From: Aulostomus chinensis
Lineage: Eukaryota > Chordata > Actinopteri > Syngnathiformes > Aulostomidae
Assembly: GCA_037954235.1 (NCBI GenBank)
Contig: JBBMOA010000013.1
Span: forward strand, 13,159,001-13,223,000
Reading direction: 5' to 3'
Length of the DNA: 64,000 bases
A model generated the notes under the pieces. That model was not told the origin of the DNA and did not search any database. It was given only the letters and a program-made list of their open reading frames with translations. Below, piece by piece: positions 23,940 to 36,300 of this stretch (position 1 is its first letter; every line of letters begins with the position of its first letter). Both the position numbers and the translations under genes were made by a program.

Positions 23940-23945
23940 AATAAA
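23940..23945 (+). terminator. polyadenylation signal of the cytokine gene
   Basis: AATAAA lies 95 bases after the stop codon, followed by a GT-rich stretch (TGTATCTGTTCGTGT) near 23990, as expected for a cleavage site. Confidence 0.75.
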
Positions 23946-24583
23946 TTGTAGCATTTTTCACAACACTCTGGCATGTGATGCATTACTTGTATCTGTTCGT
24001 GTAATAACAGCTGTTTCACAATTAAGACCAGGAGGCAAGTGGGTTTTTTTTTTTTTTTTTAAGAAGCGTAACGGGGTTTGAACCAATGAACAATTCCAAA
24101 TATCAAAATATAACAGTGAAGTACGGAATGAAAGAGCAACGCCAGGATGAGATAAAACATGTAAAATAATTTAATAAATAAAATATCCACGACTCTGGTG
24201 GATGTAAACATTCAACGTACATTATGATACAAAATAAAAGTCAGTTTGCCTGCACTAAAACACTCAAATTAAATGACCTTCACAGAAAACCTCCAACTAG
24301 TGCATTATACTAAGGCATACAGATTGTGATTCTTAATGTAACAATTGAATTGAAAATAAAGAGGGGAAGAAATGGCACTATTACGAGAGCTAGCTGGCTC
24401 GCATGCATGCCACTATGCTTCTGGTCTAAAGGAGGAACAAGAATAAAGCGCACTTAATGCAGTTACACACTTGAGTCTACGTCCTCTCTTTGACGCGTCG
24501 GCGTGTAATTTGGGTTCCTTAATAATCTTATTTTCATCTGCGAGAAAAACTGAGACTTTGTGCTCCGAGCAGAACGTTTAGTT

Positions 24584-24589
24584 TTTATT
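24584..24589 (-). terminator. kif3a: candidate kif3a polyadenylation signal
   Basis: AATAAA on the minus strand about 470 bases after the kif3a stop codon. It implies that the two convergent genes end about 600 bases apart (plus-strand AATAAA at 23940). Other signals further on cannot be excluded. Confidence 0.45.
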
Positions 24590-25054
24590 CAAATTAAATG
24601 GCACCCTTTGAATGCATTTATATGGAATTCCTAACGATGCTTCTCATTATACATGTAATCAGTGCAATATTCATTAACCTGTGTGTTCCACGTGAATTTC
24701 TTGATTCGTTGGTCTGATTTACACAACATTCTGTAGCTCGTTGGTCATTCTAAAACAGTGATGGTGCGAGAGGAATGTGTTTATCTGCATATAGATGCCT
24801 TGCTGCAAGTGGTGCTTATGTAAAAGGAAACTGAAATGTGTTCTAAAGCAACATGTACAATGTTTCAAAGACGACAGTATAATACAAGAAACGGATCCTC
24901 TGGGCTTGAATCCTAACAACAGCTCCTTCACATTTAGAACCCTGACAGCTATACAGTGTACTCAGATAATGTTTTCGATAATGATGCCCCGTAAACTCTC
25001 CTAAGGTAACATCATGTAGTTTCAGTGAAAACGAACCTCTTCACTATGATGTCT

Positions 25055-28000
25055 TCACTGCAGAAGAGATTCGATCACAGCGTCTGGCTTTGCAGATCGT
25101 TTCCTGTGAAATGAGCACATGATAACGTTATCAATGACTGCAGGAAACCTTCAGACATTTTCTCAGAACAACAGTCGATCATGATAACTGCAAACACCAT
25201 CATGCAAACTCTTCATATCAATTTTGCTTTAAATACCACAGTGACCGGTGGGAGATAGTCAAAATTAGATATGCGCACATTAATGATACACTGGATAATC
25301 TAAAAAGATAACGATCATGATTCATGATCCAATAAATTTCTTCAAGCAAGGCAGCAATGCTCAGGATAGTCGATTCACCCGATGGCACCTGTGACATCCC
25401 CTTGCACAGGACGAGTACCGAGCGAAACTATTCCTCATTCCAACACGGATGGCCATGACTAATGTCAAAATGTGATGATACTAGATCCATGTGAATCGTC
25501 TCATCTCTCTGGTAAAAGTAGAGGTGCGGCACCAGCCTCTCTGAATACAGCCGCCTCTCCCCACTGAGCACCACATCAAGTGGGCATGACTTGGAAAGGT
25601 TTTAATGAACTGTCTGGTTCAAAACATTGTCTCGTGTTGCAAATGAAAGCTAGTTAAACTGTGCCGATTCTTTTTTGCCCGTTATATTTTTGCTGTTCTT
25701 TCAAAGATTCTTCAAACTTCAAACCTCCGCAGATAAATGGAATGAAAACGAGAAACTGAAGGAACGCACATCTTTAGTATTTGATGGCTGTGACGATAGT
25801 GAGTTGGAAAATCCCTCATGGGAATATAAGGACAGTGTGCAGGAATTCTTTTCTCTCTTCCTTGTCTCTTCTTTTTTTAGCTTTAGGTGCTTTACCGTCT
25901 TCCTGACCTTGAGTAGTACCAACCCTACTTCACATGTAGCCAGACCCTGAGCAACACCAGTTAGGGGAAAGTATACTAAACCTCAACAGATATGAGACTT
26001 TTGAAATGGAGATCAGCCAGACTGATAACAGAAACCTTTTCCACCAAATAAACAGTAATGTGTAATGTGGGCGACCCTTAACAGGATAAGCGGTAGAAAA
26101 TGGATGGATAAATGGATAGATGGATGGATGGAACTGTGATATGTAACACGTAATACTCAAAAGGATGTGGGGTTACAGACTGTAGCCTGTGTAGAGATTA
26201 CCTCCGACCAGTCTTGGGCCGACCACTCTTGCTACTTTTAGAAGTCTTGGGCCTCTCTAGTTTCATCAGGGACTGTCGCATGCTCTCCTCTGTGTAGGCC
26301 AGATACACATGGGACAGATCCACCTCAAATGGCTACACAAGGACGGCACAGAAGAGGAGAGGACAAACCATTGTCTTGTAAATTTACACCACAACAATTT
26401 TCAGATGGGAAGAATAGAAAAGACTCACATCCTTTTCTTTTTTGTCTGGGGCGGGGGTCTGTTTCCTCATATTGTTGCCAGTGTATGCCACACATTTCTG
26501 AAAAAACACAAGGAAAAATATATGACAGAAATGATCGTGAATCCATGAATTTAAGCGTTAACATACCATGTGATTGTATGTGTGAGTAATCCAGAGTCAG
26601 CTCACCAGCTGCCATTCTCCAATGTCCTCATTCCAGTGCACGTAATTCTCAATCATCTCCTATGTGGAAAAAACATCAGCAAAGTCAAAGGTAGAAACGG
26701 GGACGGACACATCACGGATCTGAAGATATCAGAACTAGATCTGATCCATCTGTACTGCTGTGGTGCCAGCAGTTTAATGCAGTAACATGTTGATGTACAC
26801 CTGAATCCCTGGGAAACATCCTCAGTGCTTCTGCTAGAGTCTTGTTCCTCCTGTAGGTACTGAGGGTTACCAGTGCAAGGCTTTCAGCTATGCTGGCTCT
26901 GTGGCTCACAGTGTGTAAGGTGGTCAGGTTCATTCTCATCTCCATTACAATAACTTATACGAACGGTTCCAGTCAGGTGTCCGTCCACGTCATATCACAG
27001 AGACAGCTCTCCGAAAGATCACCAATGACCTCCTGATGGCAGCTGCCTCCGGACTTTCACCCGATCTCATCCTACTTGATCTGAGTGCGGCCTTCGACAC
27101 CACCTCCCACACCATCCTCCCCGGCATGCTAGCATCTCTTGGAGTATATGACACACCCACGGACTTGTTCATTTCACATAATTCAACACTAATAAGCCAA
27201 AGTAATAATAATAAGTCATCGTCGCAGAAAGTTGAAAAATGTTGCGTTCACTTCGCACAAGAGCAGCCATTTCCTCGTGTTGACAGGAACTCTGTTCCGC
27301 AAACCCCGCGATAAAAGACACGACGAAGTCCCCAAAATCCGTCTCATTTGCCAACAAAAATAAGCATGGAACTTTTTTGACTCATCAACGTTTTGAGAGT
27401 TTGAGCCATGTGTTTATTGAGGTCTGAAATAAAACGAGATAAGAACTTAATTATTACCAGCACTTTCTGTGACAGAGTCTGCTTGCTTATCATAGGAAGT
27501 CCTTTGAAATGTCTCTTGACATTAAGGTAGTAGCCTAGTGAGAACAGAGTGTTGGGGAAATCACTTTTTGTCCCTTTTCCTCAAACCAAAATGTTTGCAA
27601 ATGTACGCAATTTCATTGCATAAATATCCAGCATATATTCCGTCGCATTTTTTAAGTAAACGAGCTGTATAATCAAGGATTTCTCCCTGCAACAATAATA
27701 AAAAAAAAGAACGAAAAAAAAAGCATTTTTCTGGAAGGACTGATTTCTTACCTGTCTGCCTGAACTCATCAAGCTAAGAACATTCAATTCCCAACCTTCT
27801 CCCCTCTCCTCTGGTGTTCCTCAAGGCTCTGTCATTAGCCCCTATTCATCATCTATCTCCTTCCTCTTGGTCATATCTTCCAAAAATGCAACACCCATTT
27901 CCATTTTTACTTGGACGACAAACAGCTCTACCTCTCCTCTAAACCCACCTCCACCCACCAAATCCTGGTTCAACTCCAACTTTCTCAAACTCAACAGTGA

Positions 28001-29580
28001 TTAAACTGAGGTCCTCCTCATTGGTTCAAAATCCTCTCTCACTAATATTCTTTTTCTCACGGAAAAATGCGTGTCAACGCGGGTTTTTGAACCTGCGTTT
28101 GCTCAGCATTAGGGCACATTCAAGCTTCCAGAAGACCCGGGCTGCATGCCTGTTTTTCTCTCTCATACGTTATCGTCGTCATTTCACATAAAAGTGCGCT
28201 GGAACACAGAGGTAAACAAACGACAACATGGACGTTGCCGAGTCGAACGAAGCGTGCAAACACGGCGCAGATTGGAAAATGTCTGAGCAGATCTGATCTG
28301 TCTGATGCAGTGAAGGAGGATGGAATTTTTGGCTAGTGTGGAGGGGAGCCGAAGAAGCTACAGGCGAAGCCTGACAGGTGGTACTGTGACAAAATCAGGA
28401 TGTGACAGGAAGGTTGTGTGAAACCTGAGACGATGCAGGTTACCTTTTTCACACAGTAGGCGAGCCAAGCCACTAAACACCCAGGTCGTTCGGCGAGTCG
28501 GTCAACGCAGGTCGAAATGCCAAGTCGACCCTTTCAGAGTGCCCAAAAACCCATGCTGACCCGCGTTTTTGGTGCAGCGTGAAAGGGGCTTAACAGTCCC
28601 AGTTTCACCATCCCCATTGATAAGTCCTGTGTTTCCCCCTCCCCTTAAGAGCTTGGGTGTCGTTCTTGACAGCTCTCTGTCATTCCAGACCCACATTAAT
28701 AACCTCGCCATTTCAAATGTGTATTGTGAGGTGACCTTGAGTGCCCAGAAAGGCGCTTTAAATAAAATGTATCATTATTATTGTTATATTATTATTAATA
28801 ATTGTTTGTCAATACGCTTATAGCTTTGGGTAAAACATCAAAGAGCAGCTAGCATGAACACAATCTTTAATAGTTGCAGTTTGTGTGTTTTCAGCGTATT
28901 TGCATTGATATTTCAGACATACAATTTATTTCAAACATTTTCCTTAATGTGTGCACATGTGACGCTACAATGGAGGGCATTTGACAAAAAGAAAAGAAAA
29001 ACTAGAACACACACACACACACACACACCTGGTATTCCTGGGGAATAAAGTTGTCTATGATGAGCATCTGCAGTCGGAGTTCCCGGCTCAGCTGGCGGAT
29101 GTTCTCCAGGAGACCCTCGATCTCTCTGTGATGCTCTTGCTGCAGATCAGCCATCTTATAAACAATGAAACAATCACAGAGGATCAGTTTCCTCTCCCCT
29201 GGTTATCAACAACAAACCCAAGCCAGTGACACCGTTCAAAAGCTTTCTAAGGTTGACTGACTTTATTTAAGAATTTTTTTGAAGGAATCCTAGCTTTACT
29301 GCTGTGTCATGTCTGGGTGAAAAGTACTGTTACCTTCCTTTAAGTTATGCTTACTTCAGATTTTGCAGCCATCAGCATGGTCCACACTTTCTTTAGTTTC
29401 TTGGTTTTTCCTTGAGCCTCCTCCTGAAGGCTGTTATACTTCTCTTCAATGTCCAGACGCTCTTGCTGTTTTGAAAAGGAGAGAGAACAGTCATTTTTTT
29501 TCTTCAATTCTTTAATCTTCTGAAAAGGGAGGGGGTGAAAATTCCAGTTAACTACATTTTCCACCCCCCCAACCCCCCCC

Positions 29581-29627
<47 letters not shown>

Positions 29628-30288
29628 CTTGGTTTCATATCCTGCCGTCCATTCATTTTTAGTCAACTGTTTGTTTCCCACAGACATTATTATTACAGAG
29701 CACAACCTGAAGCACAGTCAGCATGATAGTAGTGGCACACACTTTTGAAAAAAGAACTGACAAGCGTGAACACCAAAAATAGATGAGACACTAATAATAC
29801 TTCTGGTGATAGTGAATTGTGTGTATCTAAGTGTGGTAACTGCCATGCGTCCTCACCTCTTTCTCCTCCAGCTCTTTCCGTAGTCGCTCTGCCCTCCTGC
29901 GACGTTCCTCCAGTTCATTGTTGGACTCCTGCAAGAGCTTCTCCTGCTCCTCGGCTTTTGCCAAGAGGTCTACTCCACCTACAATCACCTTCTTCTCCAA
30001 GGCTGACAATTTCTCTAGCAAAAGGTGATGCTCCTGCCTAAGGGGTGAAAGAATATGCTGCAAGTTACAGTGGGAGAAGTTTGTGCCACATTTATAGAAA
30101 CCCATTATCATGTTCTTCTGTGGACTCACTGAGCTTTAAGCAGATCCTTCTCCCTCTTCTCTAGCTCTGCTCTGGCTTTGTTCCTTTCCTCCTCCTCCAT
30201 GTCCAGCTTTGCCTCCAAGGCCTTTCTTTCCTCTTCAATCTTCGCCTGCATCTCCACCATCTTGTCTGCAGAAACCTTCTTCTTCCCT

Positions 30289-30348
<60 letters not shown>

Positions 30349-33300
30349 GAGTCATAAATGGACATTCATCCCCACGAACCACTGACCTGTTCAGGTTAGG
30401 ATGATTGAAATGCAGATTCATTCATAGGGTTAGCAGCAATGGTTTCATTCAACCTGTCCAGGTTAGTTTATAAATGAGCACATTTGTACTTCTTTCTTTG
30501 TTTGTTTTTTTCCTTTTTGGTTGAACAATGAAGGCCAAGGAGATCCAGCTGCATGAAGTTTTTGTTTGCTCATATAAAGTATTAATCAATTACTGTTAGT
30601 GGAAGCGCTATTTTAAAAGAAGGGCATCCACAGCAGGATAATTTGAAATGAGATGGTGGTTATGAAAATGGAGAACATGATACCCATGGATGGAATTCAC
30701 ACATACATTGACAGAAAACTTGTAACAGTGAGTCAGTCAGTGTAGAATCAGCCTGAAAGACTATAAATCAGTTAGTAAAATAGGAAGCGAAACACACAAC
30801 GGCCATTTTTAGAGGATCATATGCAGTTCATTCTCACACCAACCTCTTTCTTCTTCAATTAAGAGGTGTATAGCAAGTCAGACAGGCCGCATTTGCACCA
30901 GGAGGAGAAAGAGAGACAAAGAGTAACACATTACAGAGTGACCTCAAAAGTCTGAAGACTCTACAGGGTGGAACACAGAACACAGGAGAGACAAGGAGTG
31001 GGACAAAGACGAGAAAGTGAGTGTTTCTATAATAACAGAAAACCATAGAAGCGACGGTGAAAAGATGAGGCAGAATGCAGCAAAGACATACGTTTTACAT
31101 TATGAAACATGATGTCGGTGAAGGCTAGTTTAGCATCTTTTTGGAGTGGGAAACAGACGCAGTTGACACACACAAAAAAAAAACCCTCCCCGAGTGATTT
31201 ATTAACTAGATTTTCAATCGTCATGAATAAAAAATCTGTTGTTTCAAAACTTTGGTCGAATGATTATGTGGATAAACTGCAGCTGGTCACAGTTCTTTGG
31301 AGATACAGCTGGGTTCTCACAGTCCAAGCTGAATTATGTGTCCCACAAACAAAAAGCAATCATTCACAAGATTTCCTCATCAACACTTGCATACCACATA
31401 CGGGTACAGTGGGGTTTTTTTTCAGTTGTGGTAGTGGCTGGCAGCTCTAGTGCCTGTGCTTAGTAGGGTTGGGGGGAGGGGGTGGGGGTGACGTCTGACA
31501 TGGCCAAAGTTGAAAGCCCCTTTCACACATGCAGTGTAATCCATTGAGTAAAAGAGCCTCACCAGAACAACTCAAAGGTTTAAATGAGTTAGCAGCCAAA
31601 CTACAATGATAACAACTCTTCTGTTGCCAAAGATACACCTGGAAGTGCACACTCAGAAAAACTAGGAATCTCTCTCTCTCTCTCTTTTTAAATAATTCAG
31701 CATGAGAAATTTGACATCAAAACCACCAAATGCCCCTAAACAATTTTTTTGTGCCCCTACTTCCGGACAACTATGCAGTTTCCCACCTAACCAGGAATAA
31801 GACAGACATTTTAAAGAGAGGAAATACTACTTATGACTCAGCTTTTTAGATGCGAAAGTAAAAGGTATCAGGAACCTTCCCTCAAAAAAAAACACCTGCA
31901 TACACAGTTGACCTAATTCTCAACTAAAGCAGCTTGGGTGTGAACACACACTTCACCACAGGCAGCAGAGTTATTTTATTTAATCACAAACTGATGAGGA
32001 ACATCTTTCAAGTGGATCTACAAGGCGTTTTGACAGCATTAAGGACGCTCAGATGGAGAGCGGAGATAGAGATATAACCATCCACAAACAATAGCAGCTG
32101 TGCATATTAACACTCAACAAAAAATGTGCATCATTATTATTTAGACAGTCTGCACAGTGGGAGAACAAAAGCCCTCAACTCCCTGCGACTTGATATTCTC
32201 CAGCAGTGTTTCTATGTCGGCAATAAGAAAATCTGAATAGGCCATGAGCCGCCAGAAGCAAAATCAAATTTTTCAGTGTTAAAAGTGCCTTAAAATATGT
32301 TATTATTTAAAGCGTGAATGTTCAGGTTTCATGCGTGAAAAGGGCTTCAGTTAGTGGGTAGGTGGGTCGGCGGGGCAGAGGGCTGCTCCAACTCACTACT
32401 CTGAGGTTTCTCCTCAGTGGGTGGTGAAACTGTGACGGAGCAGACAAATTCTGAGCTATTGCTCCTGTTTTTGTTGTCTGGAAGGAAAGCAGAGGAATAA
32501 CCACATCCAGCAAAATTACGAGTTAGAAGTAAGTCGAGATCAAGACGGAAAGAGCGGAGTTTAAGGAACCATTAATAAGTGGAACGTAAAGCAAAATGTA
32601 GAAGTGCTTTTCATAGGTCCAACAAATCAGCAAGCTGCGGTGCAAACATGCAAACAGCGGAACTGCAAGTACTATCACACTGGAGAGAAGGAAAAGAATA
32701 AAATATAAAACAATAACCAAAATATACAGCCTGTAACATGGCCACATAGGAACATCAGTACAGGCGTCAGCAGCGCTGCAACACAATTTATATGGAATTG
32801 TCTGTATTTTCAGACTAAAGATTAGAAGACGAGAAAAGTGCAACTGAACGGCTGACTTCAGAGGATTGGTATTTGGTAAATTGTTGCAGACACGTTGCAA
32901 TTTGTACAATCCGCCATGCACCCTAACTGGAGGTGAAACTACATTGACACCAGTTATCGCTATGAAACCCACATTTAGCACTTCTGAAAGATTAGAAAAA
33001 AGTTAAAGACAACACACCATTTTTTTTTTCTTTTGGCGAATGCCTGTTAAATTCAGTTTTACCTCTTCTTCTCCTGCGAACTTCTCCTGCCTCCCCTCCT
33101 TCATCATCACCTTCATCCATCTCTTCTGACCCGCTGCCCTCTGAGCCAGATATCTCTTCACCTACCATGGAACATATTAAAAGAGACATTAAATACACAG
33201 TTCCTTTTCTATCGATTGTTCAGCTGAAGTGGAAAAGACTCATTTACCTTCCTCAAGTTTCTTCTTCAGCTCCTCAATCTCTTTCTGGAACTGGCGCAGC

Positions 33301-36300
33301 AGGGCATCCTTGGGGTCCTCGTTGATTCTGGCTTTGTTCTTGATGTTTTTAGCTCTGTTAGCATAGCGCAGGGTACTGATGGTCTCGTCGTAGTTATAGT
33401 CTGCAGGGCCTATATTTGCACACTAGTCGGGAGAGGGATTTCATTTCAGTGTGAGGTGAAAACGGCTATTTAAGGTAAGGAGATGCAGAACGCTTGCCTC
33501 AGTGTTCATTCAAGGTGTGATTCGCATTATTTTCTATCACTATTACTGATGTTAACCCACCCATTGCTTTTACATTTATCTTCTTTTATGCCACATGCCT
33601 GCCGGTTCACAAACACATTCAGCATCTTTTAATGTTTCATTCATTTATGTGTTTGTTTCTCCAACACTGGGTTAGTGTTTGATAAAATTCACTTTTTAAT
33701 TGCTCTCAGAAATCAATGCTTGAATTTAAAAGTTGTTGTTTTTTCTGAGGACTTCTACACATATTTCTGGTGTTTCAAACTGTACCATCATGGTCTTTGA
33801 GTTCCCCCCGAGTGAATCCTGCAGAAGACGGGTGAGTTTGGAGTTCCTGTAGGGCACATGTGTGCTCTTGCCATCCACCAGGGCAGAGATGACATTCCCC
33901 AGTGTAGAGAGAGAGAGATTGATCTTTGTTGCTTCTTTTAACCGCTGACCCGTAGCCCCAGTTTTACCCTGTCGCTCAGAACCCTATGAGAGGAGGAAGC
34001 GCATGCAGCTGTGGTTAGATGGATCATAAGTGATAAAGCTGATTTATTGAAACTTACGTGTGAGATTTTGTTTTTTTAATCTCAAAATTCATGTCTAGTT
34101 TTTACTCAGATATGTCAGGCTCTAGATACTCACGGCCAGGTCAACCAGATGAAGTTTCCCCATGCGAACGTGCTGGTTTCCATCCACACCCTTCTCACTG
34201 CACTCAATGGTAATGGTGAAGATGGCATGAGATCGGGAGCTGTGCTCATTCATGTTTGTTGCACCAACAGATCCTAAGCGAAGAGAGACCCCATGAAACC
34301 ACGCAACACGTTTTATATTTGCTCATCGAATTCATATTCAAGCATTTTCTGATGGGGTAGAACATGAAAAGCAAAGATTCTGTTCATTCGTGGCAAGTAT
34401 CCATATTTAGGGGTTAACAAACCGCTATAGCTTTCAGTCGATTAGCAAAATCCCCACCATCCTTTGTGTTTTCTAGCAGTTTTCTTTTATTAGTTACTCT
34501 ACTTACGGTTTTTATGGCCCAGAGTCATGATCCTGTCCATGTCATCAGCGTTGTTCACAACATAACCGGAGAGGTCTTTGATATAAACCCCAACATCAGG
34601 TCTTTCTTTCACCTACCATGAAAAAAATATAAATTTCTCACCAAAAACAGTTGCAAGTATTGAACATGTGATACTGGCAATTCTTCCTCACCTACTGCAA
34701 ATTTGTATGATATAAGAAATGACTCTTAACATATTTTATGATGGAATCAATAATTCCAGGACTGAAACTGTTTTCTTTTGTTTTTGTTTTTTTTTACCTC
34801 CAGCCTCTGCATCTGGTCCTTGCCCAACAAGTCTCGCACTTCTTCATTGTAAATCTCCAGATATGAAACGCGGACCAAAAACCTGTGGAAGATTTAAAAA
34901 TTTGTACACAAGGTCAGATAAAAGGTGAAATTGTAAACACATTTGAATCAACTGGCCTTATAAATAAATACTAAAGGGCAATTTATTTGGTGAAAAAAAG
35001 AGAACAAACGGTCATGCATAAGTAATATAATCAAATTAATAAACATTATATTCTACACAAAACATCAATAACAAAAAAATAATGATTTTTGAAAAGATAA
35101 TCCTTCATAATCAGTTTGACAGGTGAAAGTGTGTTTCCGTGCAGGCTTTCCTTCAATCTCTCCTTATTTATATGCAGATCCTGACTGGTGTCGCTTCCTC
35201 AGGGAAGAAAAGGTTGTTATTTGCAAGTGAAAAAAATAAAGTCTGCTTTCAATTCAACAATAAGTAACAAAAATAATCTTTTTTTGTGTAGTATCTTTCA
35301 TACATGAATTGCAGCTCAAAGTGCTTTACACGCAATAGTGTTAAAAAAAGAGAATATACATACGATCCAGTGCACAATATGCACAAGTTAAAAAGAAAAG
35401 ATCAAAACCTACCAATAGAAAAAATGAAATTATTATAAGCACATAGATACCATGGCTCCTTCAAAATGAGTTACAGACAGGCCAGAAGTATAAAACAAAT
35501 AGAGGAAATATAACAGGAATATTAAACAGCAACAGTGATCTAATAAATGGGTTAGAATAAATGAAAATAAGGACAAGACAAACAAGTTATGAGTTCAAAT
35601 CAAGGGCACAGAAAACAGTTGTGAGCTGCTTCAGTTCAGGCCATTGGTGCATAATAACAGAACGCTGCTTCACCATATTCTGTTATTAGTTTTTGGTACA
35701 TTAAGCAGGTCAGCACCAGAGAACCTGAGGGAGCGAATCAGAAAATACTCACGCAAGCAGTCAAGAGAGGTAAGAGGGAGCTAAACCATGTAGTGCTTTA
35801 AAAACAAGTACAAGAAATTTAAAATCAATCCTCAGTGCTACAAGAAACCAATGCAGAGATGCTACAACTGAAGCAATGTGATCTCTCATCCTGCTTTGTG
35901 TTAAGACTCCGGCCGCTGCATCCTGCACCAATTGCAGCCAATCAATTCTTGTTTTCGATCACAGCATGTTACTGTGAAACTGTTGCATCGTTTAAAAAAT
36001 AAAATAAAAATCTAGAACCGAGTGCTCTTCACTGGGCCATCTTTTTTGAAGGCTATCAGCGGCGAGGGATTTCTATTAAAACACTAACTATATTTTACTC
36101 ATAATAAAATATTTTTGCATTTACAAGTTAAAAACAAAAACCCACAAACACAGATTTAGTGCTTTATATTGCTTTCTTACCTGGTGTCACCCTCTGCCTT
36201 GGCAATGTGACCAAATATATGAGCAAAGGAGTTTGGAATGATCCCTCTAAGCTCTGGCACTGCTCTCACACCCTCCATGGTGAACGTTTTCCCTGTGCCA

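Noticed and set aside
32523..32981. Minus-strand hydrophobic open frame of 152 codons in a kif3a intron
   Set aside because: No splice sites joining it to kif3a, no recognisable family, and A/T-rich composition that favours hydrophobic codons by chance.
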